DNA of 64,000 bases from an uncultured Holophagaceae bacterium (GTDB lineage Bacteria; Acidobacteriota; Holophagae; Holophagales; Holophagaceae): the NCBI GenBank assembly GCA_903857495.1, contig CAIOFF010000032.1:23559-87558 (forward strand), given 5' to 3'. Below the pieces are notes generated by a model. It ran no database searches, had not been told where the DNA came from, and worked only from the letters and a program-made list of their open reading frames with translations. The position numbers and the translations under genes were made by a program. Of the stretch, positions 37,123-46,981 are shown piece by piece. Each line of letters starts with the position of its first letter. Positions within the stretch are counted from its first letter, which is position 1.

Positions 37123-39063
37123 ATGCACGTTCTAGGTGGCTTGCGAATCGGCCAAAAACTGGGTGTTCTTCGATTGTTTCCGACCTTGGGACTCTTGCTC
37201 TTTGCTGGGATATTGGGTTTCAACCGCTACGGACAATGGGCGGAATCCAAGCGCCTCGCGTCCTTGACCACCTTGTCCGTCCGCGTGGGCGCCCTGGTGC
37301 ATGAATTACAGAGGGAACGAGGTTCTACGGCACTCTTTCTCGGCAGTAAAGGGGTCAAATTCGGGGAGGAAGTCGCCAAGATTCAGGCAACCTCAGATGG
37401 GCGTCTCCGCGACCTAGACCGCGTTCTCGATGGGATCGATTCGAAGGCACTGGGCGAGGGCTTCCCGGAGCGGTTGAACACAGCCAGGAAGTCTCTTGCG
37501 GGCTTGTCGGGCCTTCGTCAGTCTGCCACTTCCTTGACGACGACCATCCCTGATCACCTGGGCAAGTATTCGGCCGTCATCCGTTCCTTGCTTGATGTTG
37601 CTTCTTTCCTACCGGAAGCGGCGACTGATCGAAGGCTTTCGGCCACAGCCGGTTCGTGGCTGAACTTAATGGAGGCCAAGGAATGCGCTGGGCAAGAGCG
37701 GGCTGCACTTTCAGCGACCTTTGCTGCGGACAACTTCCAAGAAGGGGTGTTCCGGAAGTTCTCATCTTTGGTCGCACGTCAGCAGGAACGACTCAGGATC
37801 GCCATCGATAAGGCTGGCCCTGACCAGCGCACAAAACTTCAGAACCTCCTTGATGGCCCGATTGCCAAGGAGGTCGAACGCTTCCGGTCCATCGCCTATG
37901 ACCGAGCCAGCACCGGAAAGTTCGGAGTGGATGCCCAGGAATGGTTTCAGGCCAGTTCTAACCGCATCAACGACATGAAGGCCCTGGAAGACGACTTCGC
38001 CACTGTCCTCGAAAGCGACGCCGCCGCTGCTGGGAAGGAGGCCAAGTTCGCTTTCCTGCTTGCCGCGATAAGCACTTTCGCCGTGATCTCAGCAAGCATT
38101 TGGGTCGGGAGGGTCATTACCAAACAGATCACCACGCCCTTGATACATCTAGTGGATGGCATCCAGAAGAGCGACCTTACGGCTCAGATTCCGGTTGAGA
38201 CCCAGGACGAATTGGGTGTCGCCGCGCAGGCATTCAACGCCTATAACGCCAACTTTCGGAAGATTTTCAGTGACCTTGGGCTGCAAAGCGACCAGGTTGC
38301 CAGTGGCGCGACCCAACTGTCGGCGTCGGCGGTCGAAATTGCCCGCACGGCGGCTGACATTGCCCGAAGTGCCGACGTCCAGCAACAGACCACGGAACAG
38401 CTGGCCTCCGCCATCACGGAGTTGAGCGCTTCGATTCAACAGGTGGGGGACAGCATCCAGAAGGGCGAATTGCTTGCGAATGGGGCTACCAAGTCCGCCG
38501 TGGCCGGTGACACGGCTGGTGGTGAAACGGCAAATGCCATGGGGCTGATCAGGCAGTCCGCAAGCGAGATGGTGGCCGCTGTCGGGGTCATCCGGGAGAT
38601 CGCCCAACAGACGAACCTGCTTTCGCTTAATGCTTCCATCGAGGCAGCCAAAGCCGGAACGCAGGGCAAGGGCTTTGCGGTCGTGGCCGAAGAGGTGCGA
38701 AAATTGTCAGAACGATCTGGCCTTGCCGCCAAGGAGATCACTTCCCTGATCAATCGCAGTCAGGGTGCGGTGGCCGCTGGGGGACAGACCGTCGGCACTG
38801 CCGTTGGGATGCTGAGGGCTATACGCACCCAAAGCGAGGATCTCTCCAGGATCATGGTGGAAGTCCACATGGCTGCCCGTGAGCAGACCCGTACCGCGCA
38901 GGAAGGGGCTCGCCAGGTGGAGCTGGGTGCATCTGAAGCCAGCCAGAACGCTTCTGCGAGCGCAGAACTTTCGGCGAGCACCAATGAGATCCAGCGAACG
39001 GCGGAGGACCTGGCCAAGGTCTCCGAGAACCTCTCCAAAATGGTTAGCCAGTTTCGGGTGTAA
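37123..39063 (+). CDS. Methyl-accepting chemotaxis protein with NIT sensor domain
   Basis: About 646 residues. A membrane helix ([18 protein letters not shown]), then a periplasmic NIT (nitrate/nitrite-sensing) domain with [18 protein letters not shown] and [20 protein letters not shown], a second helix ([20 protein letters not shown]), HAMP, and the signalling domain with the hairpin tip [20 protein letters not shown] then [19 protein letters not shown] domains sense nitrate or nitrite in characterised proteins. An ATG at 37099 touches the kinase stop, but the ATG at 37123 has AAAGGA at good spacing and I prefer it. No C-terminal receptor pentapeptide for CheR is seen. Confidence 0.88.
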   Translation: MHVLGGLRIGQKLGVLRLFPTLGLLLFAGILGFNRYGQWAESKRLASLTTLSVRVGALVHELQRERGSTALFLGSKGVKFGEEVAKIQATSDGRLRDLDRVLDGIDSKALGEGFPERLNTARKSLAGLSGLRQSATSLTTTIPDHLGKYSAVIRSLLDVASFLPEAATDRRLSATAGSWLNLMEAKECAGQERAALSATFAADNFQEGVFRKFSSLVARQQERLRIAIDKAGPDQRTKLQNLLDGPIAKEVERFRSIAYDRASTGKFGVDAQEWFQASSNRINDMKALEDDFATVLESDAAAAGKEAKFAFLLAAISTFAVISASIWVGRVITKQITTPLIHLVDGIQKSDLTAQIPVETQDELGVAAQAFNAYNANFRKIFSDLGLQSDQVASGATQLSASAVEIARTAADIARSADVQQQTTEQLASAITELSASIQQVGDSIQKGELLANGATKSAVAGDTAGGETANAMGLIRQSASEMVAAVGVIREIAQQTNLLSLNASIEAAKAGTQGKGFAVVAEEVRKLSERSGLAAKEITSLINRSQGAVAAGGQTVGTAVGMLRAIRTQSEDLSRIMVEVHMAAREQTRTAQEGARQVELGASEASQNASASAELSASTNEIQRTAEDLAKVSENLSKMVSQFRV

Positions 39064-39119
39064 CTCGGCACATGTCATTGCTGTCCAATGGGAAACGGAT
39101 ATCCATATCAGGAGCCTGT

Positions 39120-39518
39120 GTGAACGCAACAATCAACCGAAGAGACGCTCACCGCATCATCCTTGGGCCCAACTTCGGCATCTCCTTCACCTTGAAGGGA
39201 CAGGTCTTCGGGGAGGTAGGGATCACCAATATCAGCGCTGGGGGTTGCTTTGCCCTGATCGAGAAACGAGACGCTGGGCTCTTTGAGCGGGGAGCCGTGC
39301 TGGAGAACCTCCTGTTGCATCATCCCGAGTTGCCCAAGACCCCCATCCTCGCGGCGGTGTGCTATGTGCAGGGGTGCCGACCGGCTGCCGAATCCCCGGA
39401 GCTGGTCGGTATCGGCATCCACTTCCTGAGTGTGGACGACCTCTCCCAGAAGCTCCTGGACGCCTGGGTAAGTGGCGCCATGGAGAGGGTGAACCCTTCC
39501 CAGAGATTGCTGGGATAG
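39120..39518 (+). CDS. PilZ-domain protein (copy 1)
   Basis: 132 residues. The c-di-GMP-binding motifs of PilZ are visible: RRDAHR (RxxxR type) near the N-terminus and NISAGGCF (NxSxxG type) about 35 residues later. The GTG at 39120 was chosen because AGGAG lies 5 bases upstream and because this gives the same N-terminal length as the paralogue at 51784 (an ATG at 39072 is in frame but adds 16 unconserved residues). It sits 56 bases after the chemoreceptor and could link c-di-GMP to motility. The C-terminus VGIGIHFLSVDD is conserved in the paralogue. Confidence 0.82.
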   Translation: MNATINRRDAHRIILGPNFGISFTLKGQVFGEVGITNISAGGCFALIEKRDAGLFERGAVLENLLLHHPELPKTPILAAVCYVQGCRPAAESPELVGIGIHFLSVDDLSQKLLDAWVSGAMERVNPSQRLLG

Positions 39519-39704
39519 CGGGGCTCCAGGTTCTCAGCCACTAGTTGCCCGCCCTGCGCGGTAGGCCTTCTGACGGGCCACTGTCGCCTGAGGCCTGGTG
39601 TCCCGCGCCCGCAGAGGAAATAGGGAGGGGAAATACGCCAGCGCCACCTGCCTGATCCAGGCCGGGCTATCCGGCTGAATCGTCGTCTGTGAATAGCGGC
39701 AGCC

Positions 39705-41411
39705 TCAGGCGCCCAGAGCTTCGGTTGCGTCCTTCCGGGGGGCCTGGAAGAGGCTGAAGGCATAAGCGAGGCCCACCACGGCGAGGCAGCCGATGACGTT
39801 GTACCAGAGGAAGGAGATGGCGGTGAACTTGAAGCAGAGCAGCACACCGGCCTCGGCGACCAGGGCGGCGTAGAAGGCGGTGCCGCCCTGGACGCGCTTG
39901 ACGAAGAAGGCCGTGATGAAGATGCCGAGGATGGTGCCGTAGAACAGCGAGCCCAGGATGTTCACGGCCTCGATGAGCGAGCCCAGGCGGGCGGCGTATT
40001 CGGCGAAGGCCATGGCGAAGCCGCCCCAGGCGAAGGTGGCGAGGCGGCCCACCCAGACCTCCCGGGTGCCGCTGCCGCCCACGAGGCGCCGCCACAGGTC
40101 CACCACCGTGGTGGCGCCCAGGGCGCTGATCTCCCCGGACATGGAGGACATGGAGCCCGAGAACACCGCCGCCAGCACCAGGCCCACCAGGCCTGCGGGC
40201 AGGCTGCTCAGCACGTAGGCCAGGAAGATGTAGTTCGTGTCGCTGGGGTTGGTGCCGGGGTTGGCCTTCTCGATGAGGGCCACGCCCTGCCGCCGGATCG
40301 CTTCGCTCTCGGCGTGAGCCTGCTGCAGCTGCCGCTTGGCCGCTTCGGTCCGGGCCGCGTCGCCACTGTGCCGGGCCTCCACGAAGGCCTCGGCCCGCCG
40401 GCTCTGGGCCTCCCGGGCCTGGGCGAACCTCGCCTCGAGCGCGTGGTAGGCGGCGGCGTCCGGGCCCGCCATGACCTGCTTCACGGGGCCGGGGTTGAAG
40501 AACAGGGGCGGCGTGTGGAACTGGTAGAACACGAAGACCAGGGCGCCCAGCAGCAGGACCAGGAACTGCAGCGGCACCTTGACCATGCCGTTCAGCAGGA
40601 GGCCCAGGCGGCTCTGGGTGATGGAGCTGCCCGCCAGGTAGCGCTGCACCTGGGACTGGTCCGTGCCGAAGTAGGACAGCATGAGGAAGAAGCCGCCGAT
40701 GAGGCCGGACCAGAGGTTGTAGCGGTTGTTGAGGTCGAAGTGCGGGTCGATGACGTTCAGCCGCCCCAGGCCGCCCGCCACGTGCAGGGCGTCGCCGAGG
40801 CTCACGTGGGCGGGCAGGCGGTGGACGGTCGTGAGCCCCGCCAGCAGCATGCCGCAGGCGATGATCACCATCTGCGAGCTGTGGGCCCAGGCCACGGCCT
40901 TGGTGCCGCCCACCACGGTGTAGGTCATGACGAGCAGCCCGATGAGGAGGATGTTCGCGTGGATGCTCCAGCCCAGCAGCACCGAGAGCACCAGGGCCGG
41001 GGCGAAGATGGTGATGCCCACGGCCAGGCTGCGCTGGATCAGGAAGAGGCAGGCGGCCAGCAGGCGGGTCTTCAGGTCGAAGCGGGCCTCGAGGATCTCG
41101 TAGGCCGTGGACACCTTCAGCCGGTGGTACAGGGGGATGGCCCAGATGGACAGCACGATGGCGGCCAGAGGCAGGCCGAAGTAGAACTGCACGAAGCGCA
41201 TGCCGTCCACGTAGGCCTGGCCCGGCGTGGACAGGAACGTGATGGCGCTGGTCTGGGTGGCGATGATCGAGAGGCCGATGAGCCACCAGCGGTGGTCCCG
41301 GCCGCCGCCGATGTAGTGGTCGCCGGTGGTGGCGCCGCGGCCCTTGTAGAGCCCCCACAGCACCACGAACAGCAGGGCGGCGCTGAGGACGACCCAGTCC
41401 AGGCGGCTCAT
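39705..41411 (-). CDS. Sodium:solute symporter (SSS family) with cytosolic helical insert
   Basis: 568 residues with about 13 membrane helices. SSS features are clear: GGGRDHRWWLIGLSIIATQT near the N-terminus, LSYFGTDQSQVQRYLAG in the middle and AVFSGSMSSMSGEISALGAT later. The substrate is unknown; relatives carry sugars, amino acids or carboxylates with sodium. A charged, Ala/Arg/Glu-rich helical insert of roughly 75 residues (about 300-375) interrupts the membrane part. Its start overlaps the stop of a 39-residue membrane peptide (41408-41527), which overlaps the deacetylase stop, so the three are probably translated together. Confidence 0.9.
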   Translation of the reverse strand: MSRLDWVVLSAALLFVVLWGLYKGRGATTGDHYIGGGRDHRWWLIGLSIIATQTSAITFLSTPGQAYVDGMRFVQFYFGLPLAAIVLSIWAIPLYHRLKVSTAYEILEARFDLKTRLLAACLFLIQRSLAVGITIFAPALVLSVLLGWSIHANILLIGLLVMTYTVVGGTKAVAWAHSSQMVIIACGMLLAGLTTVHRLPAHVSLGDALHVAGGLGRLNVIDPHFDLNNRYNLWSGLIGGFFLMLSYFGTDQSQVQRYLAGSSITQSRLGLLLNGMVKVPLQFLVLLLGALVFVFYQFHTPPLFFNPGPVKQVMAGPDAAAYHALEARFAQAREAQSRRAEAFVEARHSGDAARTEAAKRQLQQAHAESEAIRRQGVALIEKANPGTNPSDTNYIFLAYVLSSLPAGLVGLVLAAVFSGSMSSMSGEISALGATTVVDLWRRLVGGSGTREVWVGRLATFAWGGFAMAFAEYAARLGSLIEAVNILGSLFYGTILGIFITAFFVKRVQGGTAFYAALVAEAGVLLCFKFTAISFLWYNVIGCLAVVGLAYAFSLFQAPRKDATEALGA

Positions 41412-41527
41412 GCGCAGAGCCAGGCCAGCAGCCAGAAGCCCAGGATGCAGAGCAGCAGCTCCCCCACCACCACCGCGTAGAGGCGCGGCCAGGTGCCCAG
41501 GATCGGCGGCGGGACCTCGTCAGTCAT
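41408..41527 (-). CDS. Small single-helix membrane protein, probable symporter accessory subunit
   Basis: A 39-residue reading frame from ATG at 41527 to TGA at 41408. It begins MTDEVPPPILGTWPRLY and continues as one hydrophobic helix (VVVGELLLCILGFWLLAWL). Its first codons overlap the stop of the PIG-L deacetylase gene by 8 bases and its stop overlaps the symporter ATG by 4. Small one-helix partners are known beside several SSS transporters (YhdT-like, DUF4212-like); this one is not recognised as either. Overlap on both sides and a good membrane profile support it being real. Confidence 0.7.
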   Translation of the reverse strand: MTDEVPPPILGTWPRLYAVVVGELLLCILGFWLLAWLCA

Positions 41528-44033
41528 GGGCCCGCCCCAGGGCCAGGAGGTTGGCGAAGAGGCGGGTGGCGCCGGGCACGCCGTCCGGCAGCTGGCGAAA
41601 GAAGGCCAGGCCCGTGTAGACGTAGCGGCCCTTGCCGTGTTCGGCCACCAGCAGCGCGCCGCCGTCCTCGGCCTCGCCGGGATCCGCCAGGCCCAGCAGC
41701 GGCACGTAGTGGGCGTCCCAGCCCTCGGCGTGGTAGAGGCTGCGCTCCTGGATCCAGCCGTCGAAGTCCCGGGCCGTGAGCTCGTTGGGATGGTGGAACA
41801 GGGCGTGCTCCGGCTGCAGGAAGCGCACGGGCACCGTCTCCACGGTGACGCGCTTGCGGCCCACCTTGAACGGGTAAGGCCCGATGGTGTCTGTGACCAT
41901 GGCGGCGTTGATGCCCGGGAACCCGGTGTTCACGGTGTAGAGCACCAGCTCCGTGCCGCCCGCCGCGACATAGGCGTGCAGCCGCTCCTTGAGGGTCTGC
42001 AGGGCCGGGCGGGTGTTGAAGGCGCGGATGCCCAGCACGATGGCGTCATAGACCTGGAGGTTCTCCTGGGCCAGGGCCTCGTCCGAGAGCAGCTCCACCT
42101 GGTAGCCCAGGCGCCGCAGGGCGTGGGGGATCTCGTCCCCGGCGCCCATGACGTAGCCGATGCGCTGGCCCGCCCGCCGGAGGTCGAAGCGCTCCAGGCG
42201 CGCCCGGGCCAGGGGCAGCAGGGTCTGCAGGGGGATGTGCGGGTGGTCCAGCTTCAGCAGGCCCCGGGCGGGCTGGAAGCCCGAGCCGGTGTCCACCTCG
42301 GCGCGCAGCTCGCCCGACGCGGTCCCGGCGGGGGGGCTCAGGCGGAAGGTCAGCTCCTGCTCAGCTCCGGCGCGGGCCAGGGTGAAGGGCTGCTCGGCCG
42401 GCGCCACGGTCCAGCCCGCGGGCACCCGGAGGCGCACGCGCCCCGCGGCGGCGAGGCCGCCCGCCAGCACCTTCAGGCGCAGGTCCCGGGCGCTGCCCTC
42501 GGCAAAGACCTGCACGGCCTCGGCCAGGCTCACCAGCACGGGCGGCACCACGGCCAGGGGCTGGATGCGCTCGCCAAGGACCGGATCCCGCAGGCGGAAC
42601 TGCACGGGCACCGTGACCTCGAAGGCGCCCTCGGGCAGGGCCAGCCGGGCCCGCAGGCGGAGGGGCGCCGGGGCCTCTGGCAGGATGGTCCAGGCGTCCG
42701 CGCCGGGGCCGTCGAGCCAGGCGGGCTGACCCAGGGGCGTGTCCGGGGGCAGGACGAAGGTGAACACCTCCTTGCGGGCGCTGTTGTCGGGCAGCGCCTG
42801 GCGGTCGCCGCGGCGGACCAGCTCCCGTACACCTCCGGGCGTGACGAGTTCCAGGGTGAGGGCCTCCAGCGCCAGGGGCGCTCCGGCCCGGGCCAGCAGG
42901 GCGGCGTTCACCGTGAGGCGGTCGCCCGGGGCCACCCGCTGGCGGTCGGCCAGGGCCTCCACCCAGAGGCCGGCGGCGCAGCGGAGGACTTCTTCCAGCT
43001 CGGCAGCTTTGGCCTGAACCAGGGGCTCGGCCTGGACCGCCGGGGGCAGGGCGCGCAGGGCCTGCAGCGCCCGCAGCAGGGCGGGCAGGCTGGCGGCGGG
43101 GCGGTCGGGACGGAAGCCCTGCCGGGCCTCGCGCAGCCGCGCGGCCAGGTCGGCGGTGCCCGGGAAGCGGGCCCAGGTGAGGTCGATGCCCTCGAAGAGG
43201 TCGGTGGTGGCGGGCGCCCCCGCCAGCAGCTCGAAGCCCTCCTCCCACTGGCCCCGCTGGGCCAGCCCGCCGAAGCCCTGGCTGCGGTGCTGGCTGCGGC
43301 TCTCGGCCGCCAGCTCGCCGTAGGAACGGCCCAGCAGCGGATCAAAGGCGCCCACGTCCAGGCGCAGCGCAGCGGTGGGCCTGGGGGCGTCCTCGCCGAA
43401 GCGGAAGAGGTTCCAGAGCAGCCGCTTGGCCTGCCAGGGCCGGAGGCCCGCCCGGACCTGCTCCGGGAACCGGGCCGGGTCCGCGGCGGCGGTGAAGGCC
43501 TCCAGGGCCAGCAGGGCCGAGGCCGTGTGGTGGCCGTGGCCCGCCCGGGCATCCGGCGGGAAGCGGGTGAGGATGACATCCGGCCGGAAGCGCCGGATGA
43601 CGCGCACCACGTCCCCCAGTACCCGGTCGTGCTGCCAGAGGCGCAGGGACTCCTCGGCGGTCTTGCTGAAGCCGAAGTCCACGGCCGAGGAGAAGAACTG
43701 CTCCGCCCCGTCGATGCGCCGCGCGGCGCGCAGCTCCTGGGTGCGGATGGCCGCCAAGCCGTCGCCCAGCTCGGGGCCGATGAGGTCCTGGCCGCCGCCG
43801 CCGCGGGTGAGGGACAGGTAGGCGGTGCGCAGGTGGCGGCCCTTGGCCAGGGTGGCCAGCACGGCGGTGTTCTCGTCATCGGGGTGGGCTGCCACGTAGA
43901 GCACGCTGCCCACGGTCTGCAGGCGGTCCAGCTGCTTCTGCAGGTCCGCCGCGTCCCGGATCGGCGCCTGGGCCTGGAGGCCAGGCAGGGCGAGCAGGCC
44001 CAGGGCCAGCAGGAGGCGGCAGCACAGGCTCAT
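41520..44033 (-). CDS. Exported PIG-L family deacetylase
   Basis: 837 residues with a signal peptide (CRLLLALGLLALPGLQAQA). The PIG-L/LmbE metal site is visible as VAAHPDDENTAVLATL near residue 50, with GHGHHTASALLALEAF supplying the later histidines about 110 residues on. These enzymes remove acetyl groups from N-acetylated sugars with a zinc ion. The C-terminal 500 residues contain beta-sandwich-like segments and a glutamine-amidotransferase-like or Rossmann-type region (YDAIVLGIRAFNTRPAL), as in large secreted members. The ATG at 44033 was chosen at the signal peptide. It is coupled with a small membrane peptide and an SSS transporter, which suggests uptake of the released product. Confidence 0.85.
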   Translation of the reverse strand: MSLCCRLLLALGLLALPGLQAQAPIRDAADLQKQLDRLQTVGSVLYVAAHPDDENTAVLATLAKGRHLRTAYLSLTRGGGGQDLIGPELGDGLAAIRTQELRAARRIDGAEQFFSSAVDFGFSKTAEESLRLWQHDRVLGDVVRVIRRFRPDVILTRFPPDARAGHGHHTASALLALEAFTAAADPARFPEQVRAGLRPWQAKRLLWNLFRFGEDAPRPTAALRLDVGAFDPLLGRSYGELAAESRSQHRSQGFGGLAQRGQWEEGFELLAGAPATTDLFEGIDLTWARFPGTADLAARLREARQGFRPDRPAASLPALLRALQALRALPPAVQAEPLVQAKAAELEEVLRCAAGLWVEALADRQRVAPGDRLTVNAALLARAGAPLALEALTLELVTPGGVRELVRRGDRQALPDNSARKEVFTFVLPPDTPLGQPAWLDGPGADAWTILPEAPAPLRLRARLALPEGAFEVTVPVQFRLRDPVLGERIQPLAVVPPVLVSLAEAVQVFAEGSARDLRLKVLAGGLAAAGRVRLRVPAGWTVAPAEQPFTLARAGAEQELTFRLSPPAGTASGELRAEVDTGSGFQPARGLLKLDHPHIPLQTLLPLARARLERFDLRRAGQRIGYVMGAGDEIPHALRRLGYQVELLSDEALAQENLQVYDAIVLGIRAFNTRPALQTLKERLHAYVAAGGTELVLYTVNTGFPGINAAMVTDTIGPYPFKVGRKRVTVETVPVRFLQPEHALFHHPNELTARDFDGWIQERSLYHAEGWDAHYVPLLGLADPGEAEDGGALLVAEHGKGRYVYTGLAFFRQLPDGVPGATRLFANLLALGRAHD

Positions 44034-44200
44034 GGCTGGTGGCTCAGGGAGGGGGCGGCGGGACACATGCGGAGGATTGTCGCACCGGGTCAACCCACCC
44101 ATGCGGGGTTTATGTCTTGACGCCGCACCCAGGGCCTTAGGAGCCTACACTGGAGCTACCAACCGCACGCGAATTCCAGAACAACCATCGGGGTCGAGCA

Positions 44201-46981
44201 GTGAAAAAAGCAACCGCAGCCGCAAAGGTGCAAGCCGCACGCGCGCCCGAAGGCACGGCGGCCATCGAGAAGGTTCCCCCCATCGTGGGCATCGGCGCCT
44301 CGGCGGGCGGCCTGGAGGCGCTGGAACAGTTCCTGGGGCAGATCCCGGTGGCCAGCGGCCTCGCCTTCGTGGTGGTCCAGCACCTGGATCCCACCCACAA
44401 GGGCATCATGGTCGAGCTGCTCCAGCGGTCCACGCTCATGTCCGTGGTGCAGATCCTGGACGGCACGAAGGTCGAGGCGAACCACGTCTACGTGATCCCG
44501 CCCAACCGGGACCTGTCCATCCTGAAGGGTGTGCTGCACCTGCTGGAGCCGGTGTCCCCCCGGGGGCTGCGCCTGCCCATCGACCACTTCTTCCGCTCGC
44601 TCGCCGACGACCGGCAGGAGCACAGCATCGGGGTCATCCTCTCGGGCATGGGCTCGGACGGGACGCTGGGCCTGCGTGCCATCAAGGAGAAGGCCGGCTC
44701 GGTCTTCGTGCAGACGCCCGCCTCGGCCAAGTTCGACGGGATGCCGCGCAGCGCCATCGACGCGGGGCTGGCGGACGTGGTGGCCCCCGCCGAGGAGCTG
44801 GCGGCAAGGATTCTGCTCTACCTCCAGCACGTCCCTCTGCTCTCGGATCGGCAGGCTACAGACAAGGAGGACCAGGACCAGAGCTCCCTGGACAAGGTGG
44901 TGCTGCTGCTCCGCAGCCAGACGGGGCATGACTTCTCACTCTACAAGAAGAGCACCATCTACCGCCGGGTCGAGCGGCGCATGGGCCTGCACCAGCTACC
45001 CAAGATCGCCGACTATGTCCGATACCTGCGGGCGAACCCCCAGGAGACTGACCTGCTATTCAAGGAGCTGCTGATCGGCGTCACCAGCTTCTTCCGCGAC
45101 GGCCCCATGTGGGAGCAGCTCAAGACCGAGGTCATCCCCGCCCTGCTGGCCGCCCATCCCAACGGTCAGACCCTGAGGGCCTGGGTGCCCGCCTGCTCCA
45201 CGGGTGAGGAAGCCTACTCGCTCGCCATCACCTTCTGCGAGGCCATGGAAGCGGTCCGGCCCGCAGCCCGCTTCGCGCTGCAGGTCTTCGCCACGGATCT
45301 GGACGAGGAGGCCATCCGCAAGGCCCGCACGGCGGTCTATCCCGCCAACATCGCCGCGGATGTCTCCGAGTCGCGCCTGCGCCGCTTCTTCGTGCAGGAG
45401 GAGCGGGGCTACCGGGTGGGCAAGGAGATCCGGGAGATGGTGATCTTCGCGCCCCAGAACCTGGTCATGGACCCGCCCTTCACCAAGCTGGACCTGCTCA
45501 GCTGCCGGAACCTGCTGATCTATCTGGAAGCGGACCTGCAGAAGAAGCTGCTGCCCCTGTTCCACTACAGCCTCAACCCGGGCGGCTACCTGCTGCTGGG
45601 CAGCTCGGAGACCGTCGGCGCCTTCACGGACCTGTTCGCCCAGCAGCCGGGGAAGACTCGCATCTACCATCGCCAGGTTTGCAACGTCAACGGGCTGGAG
45701 GTCCAGTTCCCGTCCGCCGCCTCGCGCCTGAACCCCGGGGCGCGGCAGCTGGCCGCTGCGCTGCCCCTGCAGGCTTCGGAGACCTCCTCCGCCCACCTGC
45801 AGGCGCAGACCGAGGCCCTGCTGCTGCAGCACTTCTCCCCGGCGGCCCTGCTGACCACCCCCAAGGGCGACATCGTCTTCATCAGCGGCAAGACCGGCAA
45901 CTACCTGGAGCCGGCCGCCGGCAAGGCCAACCTGAACGTCTTCGCCATGGCCCGGGTCGGCCTCAGTGACGCGCTCTTCTCCGGCTTCACCAGGGCCCTC
46001 CGGGCCAAGGAGACCATCACCCTGCACTCGGTGCCCGTGGGCACCAACGGGGGCACCCGGCACGTGGACGTCACCATCCAGCCCATGAGCGCCCCGGCAG
46101 CCCTGGCGGGCATGATGCTGATCGTCCTGGCGGACGTGGCCAAGCCGCCCGACCGCCCGGCCCCCGGCCGGCAGGACAAGGCCAGCCAGCGGGACGCAGA
46201 GCTTGCCGCCAAGATGGTGGAGCTGCAGCAGGCCCGGGAGGAGCTGCAGACCACCCGCGAGGAGATGCAGACCTCGCAGGAGGAGCTGAAGTCCTCCAAC
46301 GAGGAGCTGCAGTCCACCAACGAGGAGCTGCAGTCCACCAACGAGGAGCTGACCACCTCGAAGGAGGAGATGCAGTCCATGAACGAGGAGCTGCAGACAG
46401 TGAACCATGAGCTGCAGGCCAAGGTGGACGAGCTGTCCCAGGCCAGCGACGACATGAAGAACCTGCTCAACAGCACCGACATCGCCACGCTGTTCCTGGA
46501 CGATGAGCTGCGGGTGCGGCGCTTCACCACCCAGATCAACAGCATCATCAACCTGATCCCGGGCGATGCGGGCCGGCCCATCACGGACCTGGTGACCCAG
46601 CTGGACTACCGCACCTTCGTGGAGGACGTGAAGGAGGTGCTGCGCACCCTGATCTACCACGAGCGCCAGGTCGCCACCCACGATGGACGCTGGTTCAAGG
46701 TCCGGATCATGCCCTACCGCACCCAGACCAACCGCATCGATGGCGTGGTGATCACCTTCGTGAACATCAGCGAGTCGAAGGTGCTGGAGGTCTCCCTGCG
46801 CGAGATCCTGAGCCTGCTGCAGGGCCGCTTCCTGGGTCAGGCGGGCGGGACCGCCTCGGCGGTGGACCTGGAAGCCCTCCTGCACAAGACGCAGACTGTG
46901 CTGGATACACGCTTCCTCACCCAGCTTGCATCCCTGCCCCAGCCCGAGGCACCCCCGAGACCAAGAAAAAATGAAGCCTGA
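44201..46981 (+). CDS. CheB-CheR fusion protein with PAS domain
   Basis: 926 residues with GTG start. N-terminal methylesterase domain (about 25-215): catalytic Ser in [12 protein letters not shown], His in QHLDPTHKG and Asp in [10 protein letters not shown]; there is no receiver in front of it. Methyltransferase domain (about 230-500): [10 protein letters not shown] and the SAM loop [14 protein letters not shown] long coiled coil follows (repeated [15 protein letters not shown] heptads, about 665-750), then a PAS domain (about 755-870). Fusions of this type act in signalling beside kinases rather than only in classical chemotaxis. It overlaps the start of the next kinase gene by 11 bases, so the two are coupled. 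Confidence 0.92.
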   Translation: MKKATAAAKVQAARAPEGTAAIEKVPPIVGIGASAGGLEALEQFLGQIPVASGLAFVVVQHLDPTHKGIMVELLQRSTLMSVVQILDGTKVEANHVYVIPPNRDLSILKGVLHLLEPVSPRGLRLPIDHFFRSLADDRQEHSIGVILSGMGSDGTLGLRAIKEKAGSVFVQTPASAKFDGMPRSAIDAGLADVVAPAEELAARILLYLQHVPLLSDRQATDKEDQDQSSLDKVVLLLRSQTGHDFSLYKKSTIYRRVERRMGLHQLPKIADYVRYLRANPQETDLLFKELLIGVTSFFRDGPMWEQLKTEVIPALLAAHPNGQTLRAWVPACSTGEEAYSLAITFCEAMEAVRPAARFALQVFATDLDEEAIRKARTAVYPANIAADVSESRLRRFFVQEERGYRVGKEIREMVIFAPQNLVMDPPFTKLDLLSCRNLLIYLEADLQKKLLPLFHYSLNPGGYLLLGSSETVGAFTDLFAQQPGKTRIYHRQVCNVNGLEVQFPSAASRLNPGARQLAAALPLQASETSSAHLQAQTEALLLQHFSPAALLTTPKGDIVFISGKTGNYLEPAAGKANLNVFAMARVGLSDALFSGFTRALRAKETITLHSVPVGTNGGTRHVDVTIQPMSAPAALAGMMLIVLADVAKPPDRPAPGRQDKASQRDAELAAKMVELQQAREELQTTREEMQTSQEELKSSNEELQSTNEELQSTNEELTTSKEEMQSMNEELQTVNHELQAKVDELSQASDDMKNLLNSTDIATLFLDDELRVRRFTTQINSIINLIPGDAGRPITDLVTQLDYRTFVEDVKEVLRTLIYHERQVATHDGRWFKVRIMPYRTQTNRIDGVVITFVNISESKVLEVSLREILSLLQGRFLGQAGGTASAVDLEALLHKTQTVLDTRFLTQLASLPQPEAPPRPRKNEA

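Noticed and set aside
46926..46970. Earlier ATG for the hybrid kinase following CheB-CheR
   Set aside because: It would add 15 residues overlapping the CheB-CheR end with no conserved character; the ATG at 46971 fits normal operon overlap.
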